A stretch of DNA of 64,000 nt, taken from assembly GCF_047675955.1 (NCBI RefSeq), contig NC_132912.1, forward strand, positions 83,476,382-83,540,381, read 5' to 3'. A model generated the notes under the pieces. That model saw only the letters and a list, made by a program, of their open reading frames with translations. It was not told where the DNA came from and did not search any database. The position numbers were made by a program, and so were the translations under genes. Source of the DNA: Chlorocebus sabaeus. Lineage: Eukaryota; Chordata; Mammalia; Primates; Cercopithecidae. Each line of letters starts with the position of its first letter. The first letter of the stretch is position 1. Of the stretch, positions 23,236 through 35,632 are shown in pieces.

Positions 23236-24470
23236 CTTCAATAATTGTTTAATTTTTATTTTAATTTTTGTGGGTATTCAGTAGGTGCACGTCAGATGTT
23301 TTCATATAGGTATGCAAAGGATAATGCATGCAATTCCATCACGGAGCATGGGTGTCCAACCCCTCAAGAGTTTGTCCTTTGTATTACAATCCAATTATAC
23401 TCTTTTAGTTATTTTTAAATGCAGAATTAAATTATTATTGACTATAATCACCCCCTTTCTAACAATTTTCTTTTGTATTAACCATTTCCACTCTTCCCTC
23501 CCACTTCCTTTCCCAGCCTCCGGTAACAGTCCTTCTATTCTCTATCTCCATGAGTTCAATTATTTTAATTTTTTGCTACCACAAATAAGTGAGAACATGT
23601 AATGTTTGTCTTTTTGTGCCTTGCTTATTTCACTTAACATAATGATTTCCAGTTCCGTTCATGTTGTTGCGAATGATAGCATCTCATTCTGATTTATGGC
23701 TGAAAAATATTCCACTGTGTATATGTACCACATTTTCTGTATCCATTTATCTGTTGATGGACACTTAGGTTGTTTCCAAATCTTGGCTATTGTGACCAGT
23801 ACTGCAGCAACCAAGAGAGTGCAGATATCTGTTTGATAGACGGAGTTCCCTTCTTTTGGATATATACTCAGCAGTGGGTTACTGGATCATATGGTAGCTC
23901 TATTTTTATTTTTTTGAGGAATCTCCAAACTCTTCTTCATAGTGACTGTACTAACTTACATTCAACCAACAGTGTACAAAGTATCCCTTTTCTCCACATC
24001 TTTGTCAGTATTTGTTATTGCCTGTTTTTTGGATATAAGCCATTTTAACTGGGGCGAGATGATAATTACAGTTTTGATTTGCATTTCTCTAATGACCAAC
24101 GATGTTGAGCACCTTTTCCTATGTATATTTGCTATTTGTATGTATTCTTTTGAGAAATGTCAATGCTGATTTTTTGCCCAGTTGTTAATCGTTATCAGAT
24201 TTTTTTCCTATATAGTTGTTTGAACTCCTTATGTATTCTAGTTATCCATCCCTTGTTATATGGATAGTTTGTACATATTCTCTTCCATTCTGTGGATTGG
24301 TGCTTCGCTTTCCTGATTGTATCATTTGCTGTGTAGAACTTTATAACTTGATGTGGTCCTATTTATCTATTTTTGCTTTGGTTGCTTGTGCTTGTTATTA
24401 CTCAAGATATTTTTGCCTAGAATGATATCCCGAAAAGTTTCCCCAATATTTCTGTAGTAGTTTTATAGTT
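23236..24470 (-). mobile_element. Old L1 (L1M-type) 3' end
   Basis: On the minus strand this is the ORF2 C-terminal region plus 3' UTR. Plus-strand landmarks, reading antisense, are 'aagtgagaacatgtaatgtt', 'tgatttccagttccgttcat', 'atttatctgttgatggacac', 'gttactggatcatatggtag' and 'gatttgcatttctctaatga'. Many substitutions and stops show an old copy. The flanking LTR pieces suggest nested insertions. Confidence 0.85.
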
Positions 24471-24473
24471 TAA

Positions 24474-24573
24474 ATGTACAGCCTGTGGAAACATGAGTCA
24501 ATTAAACATCTTTTCTTTATAAATTACCCAGTCTCAGGTATTTCTTTATAGCAGTGTGAGAACGGACTAATAA
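24474..24573 (+). mobile_element. MST-type MaLR LTR 3' end fragment
   Basis: The run 'gtacagcctgtggaaacatg', 'ataaattacccagtctcagg', 'tatttctttatagcagtgtg' and 'aacggactaata' is the 3' end of an MST/THE1-class LTR in plus orientation. Confidence 0.75.
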
Positions 24574-24575
24574 AT

Positions 24576-24685
24576 TGGGGTGTCAGCATTTTGCCCAGAT
24601 TGATCTTGAATTCCTGGGCTCAAGAAATTTGCCCTCCTCAGCTCCCCAAAGTGCTGGGATTATAGGCATCCCCAGCCTTAATCTC
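24576..24685 (-). repeat. Alu fragment, reverse orientation
   Basis: It contains 'gaattcctgggctcaagaaa' and 'ctccccaaagtgctgggatt' in antisense Alu order. It is a short, diverged piece of a left monomer. Confidence 0.75.
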
Positions 24686-26714
24686 TCTCGATTTTCCTCT
24701 TTTATGTCTGCCTCTTACCTCTAGCAACCTTTCTCAGCCAAATCATTTACTCATCTGTTACAGAGCTAAGGAGACATCATGTGACAGAACTGTGGTAGGT
24801 AGTGATTCTGGCCAATTAGACAAAACAATTGCCAAACCTGTGATTTCTTTACTTGCTTCCAGGGTAAGGGGTGGGAAAACACATATCTTCCCAGTTGCTT
24901 GGGCTGGTAGGACTAGTCATGTGATACAATCCTTTTTAAGGACATATGAAGTCCTTAAGTTGGCTGAAAGGCTTTTGGAGAAGAATACCCTGTCTCTCTG
25001 ATAAGCAGAAAAGCTTTCCCACCCTTTACATTCCACCTCTACAGCCAGGCTTCTGGTTTTCTGCCTCTGATTGCAGTTCTGATACTGAAAATCTCTATTA
25101 AAAATTTGGGACCCTGAGGAGAAAAGTATGAAGACACTTAAGGAACAAGCATAGCAGAGACAAGGATGGAAAGGGACCAGGTCCTTCCTGATACTGGGAG
25201 ACAGCCAGACTCAAGCCAAATGCTTACATAGTTCTTTTAATTGTAACATCTGGCCTTTATGGGGAATGGGTTTAGTTTCATTCAACAGAGAAATGAGCAG
25301 CTAACATGGTGCTTTTCATCTTTTAATTTTAGTACATTCCTCACTCTTTGCATAGAAAATTACCCAAGAAACCTGAGTTTGTTGGTGTGAGATGCCAATG
25401 CAGTTTCACATTTTACCAGGAACTACTCTTTGCTTCCCTCCTGCAAGCTCAGGCCCCCTAGTCTGGGCCACACAACAGTTTCATATTATAGAAGTTTTCT
25501 CTCTGGGACATGTTATTTTTCAATCTTAACTGTCTTACAGCAGACTTGTCAGTATATGTCTAACTGTTTAGCATAAAGTTTTAAGTTCTTTCTCTTGAAA
25601 TCATATGTCCCAAGTGAATGGTGCCATGTGATTATATGCCTATTGATTTTGCTGATGATGTTTGATAATGAACGAGGCTATTTTCTGTTTAGAATATAAT
25701 TTTTGACCAATATCAAAAAATTGCAAATGTCATATTTTCAAAGTAATTGCCCCACAAAAATGAGCATTTACAATATTTTACTCAGTGTTTTCCTCGACTG
25801 ACATCTAATTGACTAGGAAAAACACAATTTTTGCCTGCATTTACAAGTGGATTGTTTTCTAAAATGAGTGCTTGCATTGCCAGAACCTTAAATTAAATAG
25901 GGTCATATAGTCCAAAAATTTAAAAGATACTAACCAAACATGTAGTTATTGGTCAAGATGATCTTTTTAACATTGTTGATCAAAACAGAAACAAGTAGTC
26001 CAAATCGCAAAGAAAAAAGAATTGTCTTGTAATTTTATTATATGAAAAAGTGATTAAGTTGTCAGAAACCTAGCAATCCCAATAACAGAAAAGTAGCATC
26101 AGGAGAGGGCATTATATTTTTCAATTTGGTGGAATTTAGGATACATAATTGCCATATATTTCTTTGAAAGCTACATTTACAAATTACATTCCTCCAGTTT
26201 TCTTCCCAAATACTTTTTGACATCCTGTTTTGGTCTATGTAGAAAGATTGGTCTTGAACTATCACCTTTTCGAGGAGAGAATTATTTGAAGTACTTCAGA
26301 CTATCCTAAGAATGCATCGAGCAGTCTTTGGTACTGAAGAAGGTTACATGTCAAAAACTTTTCATAGACCATTATGAAAAGCAACTGAGGAAGGTCGCAT
26401 ATAATGCTTAGGCATCATAAAATGTAATAATTCTAGAAAACTTAATTTACGTATTTGAACAAGAACTTAAAATTATCAGTATTTTCTTAAATACACGAAG
26501 AAATCCCTGCTTCCTGTATAGGCAGTAAGACATAAACACACATGAAAATAACAAAAACATTCTTTAGAAATTAATTATAAAAAATAACCAGAAGAGCATA
26601 AGTATGGCTTATATTTGCTTAATTTAAAGCAAAACTTAAAAGAGAAGTTCACTGAATGCCCAATATGTAAGCAGTTTTGTTTTAAGCAGACAAGGTAGAA
26701 AGGAAACCAACACA
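24686..26714. other. Unassigned intergenic DNA
   Basis: About 2 kb. The 24750-25000 part (gtgacagaactgtggtaggt, tcatgtgatacaatcctttt) has the look of an ancient repeat, but I cannot name it. Frames of 67-69 codons show no recognisable domain. Confidence 0.45.
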
Positions 26715-26945
26715 TTTGGGCAGTAACCTAGAGCTGTAGTCAAACTTGTGGATTTCAGACTAAAAGAAGGCTGTTTTTGAATCCTATCATTAGCTGTAGA
26801 GCCCTGGGCAAATTTCTAAACTTCTATAAATTTCAGTTGCCTTATTTGAGATACATGGAAATTATAATGGTGTTTCTTTCATAATGTCATTGCAATGATT
26901 GAGCTATAAGGTTTAGTACAGTTCCTGGTAAGTGCATGTAATTCT
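26715..26945 (+). repeat. MIR SINE
   Basis: Plus-strand MIR order: 'tagctgtagagccctgggca', 'aacttctataaatttcagtt', 'attgcaatgattgagctata' and 'acagttcctggtaagtgcat'. Diverged. Confidence 0.7.
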
Positions 26946-26947
26946 GA

Positions 26948-27050
26948 GAGCACTTCTTCATGCCTGTATTATTTCATTTAAACTGCACAGTAACCCTGTG
27001 AAAAACCTTGTATTTAGAATACATTACCTGATGAAGAAAATATGTTTTTC
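26948..27050 (-). repeat. MIR fragment, reverse
   Basis: 'tattatttcatttaaactgc' and 'acagtaaccctgtgaaaaac' match the antisense MIR core. It abuts a plus-strand MIR, so two MIRs lie head to tail in opposite orientation. Confidence 0.5.
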
Positions 27051-29105
27051 CAATAGAGGCATATATATTCTTCAGATAGTTTGTCAGTAAGAAAATGCTC
27101 TCAATTTACTTTCCTTTATGACGTTGTGTCATTTGATTTCATCATTCATAAAATCTTTTTGTGGACAAAAACAAATGTTTATTTAGTGTATGAAAGAAAA
27201 ATAAAACCCCAGGACCCCAAATTCACTAAGTCAAAGGGAAAGTTAGGTTTTGGAACCGAGTCACACACAAAAAAATTACCTTCCTTTTGTTTTCAAACAG
27301 ATAACTGTAATTTCACATGCTTACTTTATCTTACATAACATGTAGATTTAGTGGGCATAAAATGAATGTGTAATTGACCTTTCTGCTTACTCTTTTCTTT
27401 CTACATGTAAAATGTAGATTCACCGAGTGCTAATCAGAGCCTCACAAGAATGTAACCATTTACCTCATTGCCTACCCACTCTCCCTTTATTTTTTTCTTT
27501 TCTCCTTCCCATCCTGCTCATTCTTTCCCCTTTAAATATTAAAGTTCTCAAAATTCTATCTGAAAAAAGCACAGGGCACAGATCCCACTGTAACTTGTGC
27601 TTCTTTTTACCAGATGTCTCTTCAACTTTGTCAAAATAAACCTCTAAATTCAGATATGCCTTAGTCAACTTTTGGTTTATATTTTTGTAATCACAGAGGG
27701 CTTCTTTAAATGGAGTTTGGCTCTTGGCCTGCAGCAACCCTCTTATTGGGGCTGGCACCAGCAGAAGCTCTTAATTACTCTGACTGATTGGATGACTTGC
27801 TGAAGACTATGAGCATCCCACTCCAGAGATCCTTAATCTCCCAAATATTTTGGTTGAGATCTGAGGTTTATTCTGCCACATAACTCCTTTTCAGGGAGTT
27901 TCCTACTTCTGCGAAGGTGGAGAGTAAGTCATCAGCAGAGGCTCTATTCCCTGGGTAAGGAGCTTGTTTGGGATTTTGTTTTGGGATTTGGTAGCTTAAG
28001 ATAAAGGTTTATTGTTAGTTTTCTACAACTTTTCCTCACGCTCCAAGATCTCAACTATATGTAAATTGTGCTATCACTTTTTTTTCTTTTCTGTTTTTTT
28101 GTTTGTTTGTTCCAGTTCATCTTCCATTATATTTGACCAATTTTGGTCCATCTTCCATTAGATTTGACTGAAACCCCTGCAGCTGCAAAAAGTCTAATTC
28201 CAGCTTGTTACACACTTTCCCTTTTTAACTTCAGACAAAACTGACAGGCATTAACATTGAAATAGAGATTACAGGACTGACAAAACTGACTGTTCGTGGT
28301 AATAAGATACCAGATTTTAACCTCACTCTGTTATAGTATTGCATGACAGATAGCAGACCCTGAGGGAAATACAAATATTATACCCCAAAATATATACTTT
28401 AACCTATTCTGAACTGGCTCTGAAAAGTTTTCTCTTGTGGGGGAAATTTGCATCTGTAGAGAATTTTCATTACTTTAGCAAGGCCTTACATTTCTGGGTC
28501 TTTCCAAGATCTAGGAGAGATTAAATGAGAGTCTGACACTTTTAAGATCTAAAAAGAGACATTTACCATCTATTCTCTTTCAAGGCTACTTCCTGGAAAC
28601 TTCATTTACATAACAAAAACCTTGGCCTCCACAACGGCCCATATCTTACCTCAAGCATTTCTTTCTACTAACTTCAAGTCTTTAGACAAAGTTTATCTCT
28701 TTCAACTAATTGCCACTCAGAAAATCTTTGAATCCACCTATAATCTGTAAGCACTAACCTGCTGCCCCCACCACCCACTTCTCCACTGCTTCAAGGTATC
28801 CTGCCTCTTTAGGCTGAACCAGTGAACACCTTGCATGTATAGATTTATGATTTTGAAATATTCCTATTTCAGGATATTACATTCTAGGAATGAAAGCAGA
28901 TTAAATGCAAATAAATGAATAAACAAAATTATTTTATGTTCATTTGCTTATAAATTTGCTATATAGTACATATTATATAAATACATATGTTTGATAATAT
29001 GTTTCAAGAATTTGTATTTGATAGAGGGAGACAAAGGCAGCAAAAAAGACAGAGGAAAGTTCTATATAAGAAAACAAATGAGGATAGAGTCACAGAAATT
29101 CAACT
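27051..29105. other. Unassigned intergenic DNA
   Basis: About 2 kb with no gene supported. It includes a small 31-bp tandem duplication at 28118-28175 and a T-rich run at about 28076-28110. Confidence 0.5.
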
Positions 29106-29310
29106 TCACATAGGCTAATTGTCAGAAAATCACTTTCTTAAGATGTGACAATTAATCCCTGATTTCAAGACTTCTAAAGATACAGTAATCAAGATGTGTG
29201 GTACTGAATAACTATAGGCAAATAAATTAATTGAACAGACAAACCAACACATATAGGGACAGTTCAATTTCAACAAAGTGAAAAGGCAATTTAATGGATA
29301 AAAGATAACC
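29106..29310 (+). repeat. Old L1M ORF2 fragment
   Basis: The blocks 'agatacagtaatcaagatgt', 'gtggtactgaataactatag' and 'gacagttcaatttcaacaaa' are diverged L1 ORF2 sequence in plus orientation. It likely belongs to the same old element as 29530-30180. A short antisense MIR-like piece may lie between them (about 29335-29410). Confidence 0.65.
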
Positions 29311-29529
29311 TTTCTATGCAGTCATTATAAGTTCCATTGAATGGATGAAGAAACTGAGATTTGTCCATATTATCATAGTTGGTAAGTGATGTTGTCAGAC
29401 CAGTTTAACATTTATTTCTTTGGACCATTCCAGAGGAGAAGAGGAGAGTAAAAGTGAAGGAGAAAGAGGCAAAACAACTGACTAGACCACATGCTGAACA
29501 AGTTGTAGCTCTCATTTACTTTTCAGATA

Positions 29530-30180
29530 ATATAAAATGTTATAACTGCTTTGGATAACAGTTTGGCAATTTCTTTAAAAGTTAAACATATACACACACA
29601 CACACACATATATAAAAACATATATATATAATCATATAATCTAGCCATTACACTCATCAGTATTTACCCCCATCCTGAAATAAAAGCACAAAGATGTGAA
29701 TGCCCATAGCAACTTTATGTGTAATAATTGAAAACTATAAACGACTCAGACACCCATCAAGAGTGAATAATTAAACAAATTGTTTATAGTGAGAAATTGC
29801 AAAAATATTATCAATTAAAAGGAATGAGCTACTGATAGCAGCAACAATGTACACAAATCTAGAAATAATTATGCTGAGGAAGAGAAGCCAGAAAAATATA
29901 ATATGTATTACATTGTCTCATATATATTAAAACATAGAGAATGCAAACTAATCTATAGTGACAGAAAACAAATCAGTGACAATCCAGAAATGAGAGTAAG
30001 GGGTAAGAGGAAGGGATTAAAATGGGACATGAGTAAAATTTTGGGAGTGATAAATATATTATCTTGACTGGTGATGGTTTTACAGATAAATACGGTGAAA
30101 ATTGGCAGATTGTACATTTTAATAAGTATAGTTTATGAAATGTCAATTATATCTCAATAAATACTAAAATGATATAATAA
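29530..30180 (+). repeat. Old L1M 3' end
   Basis: It holds a decayed ORF2 C-terminus ('gctttggataacagtttggc', 'cacccatcaagagtgaataa', 'aaaaggaatgagctactgat') and a 3' UTR-like end ('tcttgactggtgatggtttt', 'tgtcaattatatctcaataa'). A (CA)n run at 29592-29608 lies inside. The divergence suggests an L1ME-type copy. Confidence 0.75.
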
Positions 30181-30748
30181 TGAGAATAATCTAGATAAAT
30201 AAAACATTTTTAAAAAAATTATAGTAAGATTTGTTCTCTAACCATTGTGGTTAATCAGTGTTACTGAAGACTAACCACATATAAAACCTTGCTCCCTTAC
30301 TAAAGAAAGTTTCTCCAGTACAGTTTGTACACTGTCTATTCATGTGAGCTAATGCTTTAAAAATTAACATATTAATTTTCTTATATTATGTAAACTTAGT
30401 GCTTTTTCCTAATAAATTAATCATCACATTTTCTTTATAGGTTTTTTTTTTGTGGATAAAATTTAATCAACCCGTATCATTTTTTAGTGTAATCTTTTCC
30501 TGGTGAACATTAAATCTAATTATTTGTTATTTGCATTTAAAGTAATTATTTTAATATGGGCTCTTTCCTAAGCACTTTGAAAATTAGTCCTCCAAAGACT
30601 TTTGCTGTATATAACTTTCTCTCTTGTGTTTCATATAATTGTTATATAGTAGTATAATTTAAAGGGGAAATGTGCAATAAACTCATATGCCTTATTAGTA
30701 AAAATAGGTACTATAAGTTTTACTCCTATGCCAATTGGATGGAAGATC
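30181..30748. other. Unassigned intergenic DNA
   Basis: AT-rich; nothing assigned. Confidence 0.5.
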
Positions 30749-30763
30749 AAGAGTTGTGATGAT

Positions 30764-30900
30764 TGGGAGGCTGAGGCAGGAGAATGGCATGAACCCAGGG
30801 GACAGAGTTTGCAGTGAGCCGAGATGGCCCCACTGCACTCCAGCCTGGACAACAGAGTGAGACTCCATCTCAAAAAATTAAAAAATAGTAAAATAAAATA
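30764..30900 (+). mobile_element. 5'-truncated Alu
   Basis: The right-monomer end only: 'tgggaggctgaggcaggaga', 'tttgcagtgagccgagatgg', 'cactgcactccagcctgg' and an A-rich tail. It is bounded by a 15-bp TSD, 'aagagttgtgatgat' at 30749-30763 and 'aagagttgtgacgat' at 30901-30915, with one mismatch. Confidence 0.92.
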
Positions 30901-31024
30901 AAGAGTTGTGACGATCACTTTCAGTTTTTAGTTTTACCAAAGATAACAGAAACAGTCAAGATTGGTCAAACTTTGATATTTATGAAAACATTTAGAGACA
31001 CAAAAACATACAAGCAATTTTTGG

Positions 31025-31110
31025 TGATTAAGACCATAGCCTCTAGAATAAGAAATTGATATTTAAATTCTTCCTATTTACTGTTACATTTAAGACTTTG
31101 GTTAAATGTT
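31025..31110 (+). repeat. MIR fragment
   Basis: 'gattaagaccatagcctcta' followed by 'aaattcttcctatttactg' fits the 5' part of MIR. Confidence 0.45.
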
Positions 31111-31804
31111 TATTTGTAAAAAGATCAAAGCACTTTCACATATTTTATTTCTTTAAATAATTTATGTCATTCAATTTTTGCCCAAAGAGATAATAAATCA
31201 GAGTAGACAATGAAGAAAAAATACCTTTTTCTCTTTTTTCCTTAGCAGCATTTTGGAGAAAAAAAAAAAAAGAAGACAAAAATTGTATGGTAATATACAA
31301 CGTAAGTGTAACATATATGAAATAATACTATTTCCTCTAAAAACATTTATTGAAGTAATTCTCTTATGTTTAAGTTTGAGGAATAGATTTCTGATGTTTC
31401 TGCAGATGTAAAATATGTTTTTGAGCTAAAAATACATTTTTGAGCAGTTGCACAAAAGCAATTGAAAGAAATTGCTACATATATAATAATGAAATGATTT
31501 TAATTTTTTGTCTATTCTGATTAGTTAGCAGGTAGGTTCATTATTTAACAATCTAGGTGGTAAATATTTGGTATTTTTAGCTTCTCTTATCAGGAAAAAA
31601 ATAGTTTATAGAAAAGAATCTGAATCACAAAATATTTTAATTCCAAGTGCCTTGATTTATATTTTAATTAATTCTGAATCCCAGATTTTAGGGAATGAAA
31701 AATTCTCATTTTATAACTTCTTTGCTGAAAGAGAGAAGTCATATACATTTTGTTTTCCATTTTCTATAGCAAAATGAAGACATTTAAAAAAGAAAGCAAA
31801 TTTT
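31111..31804. other. Unassigned intergenic DNA
   Basis: AT-rich. Includes an A-run at 31259-31271. No gene supported. Confidence 0.45.
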
Positions 31805-32000
31805 AAGAGTTAATAACCCCTTACTAGCTGCTTGAGCATGAGTAAAATTCTTAACACTAAAACTCATTTTTAATAGCAGTAATTATAGGTAATAAAGCAT
31901 ATTCCTCTAAGGTTTATTGAATAAAAAAGTTGAGATAAGCCCATAAAGTACTTAGAATACCTTACAGAAAACAGTTAGCAACAAATAATGGTTATTATTA
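31805..32000 (+). repeat. MIR SINE
   Basis: Plus-strand MIR order: 'actagctgcttgagcatgag', 'aacactaaaactcattttta', 'taggtaataaagcatattcc' and 'aacaaataatggttattatt'. Confidence 0.65.
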
Positions 32001-34384
32001 TTTTATTATATTATATATTGTCCACTTAATTGAAGATTTTCAGGAGAATTTCTACTAATTTTCTTACCATATATAGAAATTTTTCTCCTAAGCAATCTGT
32101 GTATTTTTATCATAATGCCTATGAATTATATAAAAATGCCATTTGTGTCACTACTAGAAATCTTGGAGCCAGGTTGATGCCTCCAGCCCGTTGTATACAC
32201 TGAGATAGGCTAGTTTATTTTACAATAGCAAGAACATCTATGTTGCAGTGGCTTAGAGACAGTTTATTTCTTGCTCCTACAAACACCACTACAGGCTCTC
32301 TACAGAAGCTGTAAGTTATGAGTTAGTTGTTCCAACATTTCAAGTTACTTTGATGTTACGGTTTCATTTTGAACTGGAGCCGACCTGTGCTAACTGGCAG
32401 ACCTATTGTTGGTATCTCTTCCCAACTTCACGCTCAGTGATATAATTTTGATATACCACTAGAAGTCATGAAATCAGCAAATGCTATTAAGATTTTCTTT
32501 TTGCCTTGTTTCAGAAATAGTTGTTAAATATTTATTAGGCAACTTCATCAATAAACCCTTTCATGAGCTCCCTTGCAAAGTAAGAAGATGGAAATTTACA
32601 CATCCGCTTTTAAATCCTTCCAAGTCAAATAGAAATGATGCAAAGTAAGTAGATAGCATTATGGAGGCATGGTTTGAAATAAGGTGAATAAAGGCCTTTC
32701 TATAAACTGTATTCTGTTTTTTAAGTGAGAAAGCAAGCCATGTGGCTGACAAGGAAAGAGAAAATGCAAAGCCTCGGGGTGTGTTTAAGAAATGAAAAGT
32801 CAGTGTGGTTAGAGTGGAAAGAATGACTTGGTGGGTGGTGAGAGATGAACACAGAGAGCAGCCAAGAGCCAGCGCATGTAGGGCCCTGTTAGCCAAACTC
32901 AGAAATTTGGAATTTAAGTGAGATAATAATTTATTTGACAGTATTGAGAAGGGGAATGACATTACAATAGTTAAAATTTTAACAGAGTCACTTATAACTG
33001 TCCTTTTAAAGAATGACATCTTTGTTTCTGAATGGAGCAATGGGAAGACAGTAAGTGTAATTTACTGATCAAAAAGCACAGGAGTAAAAGCAAGTTTAGG
33101 AGGAAAGAACTGCAGGGAATTCACAAGCTCGGGTCTTTGTAACTGACTAGGGTTTGAGTATTGTACAGAAATAAAAGCCAGATATATTTATGTATTATAC
33201 TCATATATTTTGGTCTGTTTTGAATTGAGGAATGTGCTGTGATGAGAACAAAAACTGGGCATATGTTACACATTTGTACAAGGGGTAAGATTTGTATGCA
33301 GTATATTTAAGAGAGTTTTTCACAATGACCTTCACAGAAAAAGGAAAAGATTGCAACCAATAAGCTTGGAAACTCAGTGACTCTGAGGCCATTCAATCAG
33401 GAAAATAGACTATTTCAGATATGTCCCTGAATAAGTATGCAGAATAATTCACTCTGTTAAAGAATGTATCCATGCCTGAAGTTCGGTTTTTGCTCTTACT
33501 AGTATGATTTTCCTGAACCCTCTTTTCCTTTTATTAAAAAAAAATATAGTTTTCATTTATCTGAAATTTATTTCTGAAATTCTTATGAAATTTTATCTAA
33601 AAACCATTTTATCAATTCAGCGTATTAATGGAAAACAGTCTAATTTCTCCTTTGCCAAAACACTATATCATTTGTGTTTTCCTTCTCCTCCACAATCATT
33701 ACATGCTTCTTGATGCTTTGGTGATCGAGTTACTTACCTGATTGTCATAAATTGTCTGCTATTTCCCCAGACACTTTTGGGAATATTCCCATGGTTTTTA
33801 TTTGTGATATTTAGATATGATTGTCAGTTTGAATATTATGTTCTAAAGTCACACACTCTAATTGAATACAATTTTGAGTGATGATTTCAGTTTCAAACTT
33901 TTGTGTCCAAAAGTAAACTGATAACACTTCCGTCCCACATTCACACAATTTCTCCAATTTAGAAACAAAATATAGATAGTGACTGGCTATGATTTTTAAA
34001 ACCCGAAGTTTCAGTTCACTTTGAGGTGAAGGGTGATAAAAAAACTCCTTCACTAGGATACAACCCCGCCTCTCTTCTCTGTAAATACAGTTAGGAATCT
34101 AACATGGCTGTCTCTGTAAGGAGGTCCAGGCCCTACTTGTCATTTTTCATAGTGGGGAAACTTGTGTGAGGATCATTTGATTTTGTTGGAGTTTCATGTT
34201 AATTTTTTAGTTTTGGCCATCATAGTTGCTATTTGATTCAAAGACTTTTTTCACTATGATTCTTTATTTTGAAATATAAGTTAAAATGGATAATGGATAT
34301 TGGATTTTTTAAATTTTTAAATGTGAAAATAATTACAGAGATAATAATATAAACAGACATTAATTAATCAATTGTAAGGACTGT
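32001..34384. other. Unassigned, with a possible ancient repeat
   Basis: About 2.4 kb without a recognised gene. The 32700-33100 part ('aaaatgcaaagcctcggggt', 'agggccctgttagcc') resembles an ancient dispersed repeat also seen near 2380-2610 and 13715-13935. The 159-codon minus frame over it is not recognisable as a protein and most likely results from low stop density in antisense repeat sequence. Confidence 0.5.
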
Positions 34385-34560
34385 ATTATTCCTGAAATCA
34401 ACCCTATGAAATGTTTACTATTTATATTACCATATTGTAGATGACATGATGTAGGCATAAAATTAAATTTGCAATATTAGTAGATTATGGAGATAGTACA
34501 TTGAGGAGTCCTAATCTGAACTCAGAAAACTTGATGACAAAACTCATTATTACCCATTAG
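34385..34560 (-). repeat. Diverged MIR
   Basis: 'caaccctatgaaatgtttac', 'ttgtagatgacatgatgtag' and 'aatctgaactcagaaaactt' follow antisense MIR order. Heavily diverged. Confidence 0.45.
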
Positions 34561-34614
34561 CATGTACTTCTTTACTCTATACTACAGAGAGACAGACGAC
34601 AGAAATAAAAAACT

Positions 34615-34712
34615 GATACACAGTGTTTGGTTGGTTCCATATCTCAGATACTGTGAATAATGCTACAATGAAAATAAGAGTATAGGTATCTCACATGACA
34701 TAGTAATATTGT
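34615..34712 (-). repeat. Old L1M piece, split by LTR-like insertion
   Basis: 'ggttggttccatatctcaga' and 'ctgtgaataatgctacaatg' are antisense L1 ORF2 C-terminal sequence. The L1 resumes at about 36349 after the GC-rich block, so both belong to one copy. Confidence 0.7.
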
Positions 34713-35317
34713 CACAGGATCCTTAGGAAGTTGGTTTTCCAGCTGTAAACTTCTATGGCCAGTGACACCTTTGTCTGAGTTTTGTTCCACTGACTGGGCC
34801 TGTCAGGATGTGCTCAGCCAGCACTACCAGCCTGGACACCAAGCCTGCCAAGGGGAAGCCAGGTGCAGAGAGGAAAGGAGACCATGAGCAAGTAAGTGTA
34901 GGATGTTGCTTCTGCTGCTGGTGGGGTGGCCAGATCTACATTCTAACAGAAGCGCTGAGTCTGTGCAAGCCTGTTACTGAGTCTGATGTACCACAATCGG
35001 CTCCCACTCTGAATACCCATGTCTGGATGAGAGGCATGTGGTGGTGCATGGAAGCTTGCAGATGCCAGAAACCACAGAACATCAAAGAGGATGTCACAGA
35101 TATGGCTCGGGGAGTCCCTATGTCTGGGCTCCCCAAAGGGCCACAGCTCTTTTCTCCTTCTTGTCACCCACAATGTGGCTAGTGGGAAGTGTGTTTCAGC
35201 CCTGTTTGTGTTACAGTTCTTTCAGTCTCACGATTTGGTGTGTCCCAAGTTCTTGTCCCTTGTCCAGGAAGAATGAGGTATGTAGACAACTGGAGGGTGA
35301 GCAAGGCAGAGAAGTAC

Positions 35318-35323
35318 TTTATT
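35318..35323 (-). promoter_or_regulatory. AATAAA poly(A) signal of the LTR
   Basis: The plus strand reads tttatt, giving AATAAA on the minus strand. It is placed after the TATA-like box and repeat array, as expected for the R region of an LTR. Confidence 0.6.
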
Positions 35324-35336
35324 GAGTAACAGTACG

Positions 35337-35608
35337 GTTCTCGGGAGACCTGAAGTGGGTAGCTCCTTTCAGCAGGCAGGTTATCCTGATGAGTGCAGCT
35401 CTCAGCAGAGAGGATGCCCAGAGTGGGTAGCTCCTATATGCAGGCAGGTCATCCCAATGAGTGTGCATTCCTCAGAGGAGAGGAGACTTGGAGTGGGTAG
35501 CTATTATCTGCAGGCAAGTCATCCTGGATCTGTGCTGTTGTCAGCTGAGAGGAGACTCAGAGTAGGTAGCTCCTATCCACATGCAGTTAGACCTGATGCC
35601 TGCCCAAG
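35337..35608 (-). repeat. 69-bp tandem repeat, four copies
   Basis: Four diverged copies are spaced 68, 70 and 69 bp apart, judged by the shared 'gtgggtagct' core (35355, 35423, 35493 and a variant at 35562). Other shared parts are 'ctcagcagagagga'-like and 'caggcaggtcatcc'-like blocks. The array lies between the TATA-like box and the poly(A) signal of the LTR on the minus strand. Confidence 0.9.
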
Positions 35609-35625
35609 TCTGTCTGAGTCCTGTG

Positions 35626-35632
35626 TTTTTAT
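35626..35632 (-). promoter_or_regulatory. TATA-like box of the LTR
   Basis: Minus strand 'cccataaaaacacagg'. Its position upstream of the repeat array and the AATAAA supports a promoter role in the ancestral element. Activity today is unknown. Confidence 0.45.

Noticed and set aside
32561..33040. 159-codon minus-strand frame
   Set aside because: No recognisable domain. It overlies a probable ancient repeat and has the leucine and serine-rich make-up of antisense AT-rich DNA.
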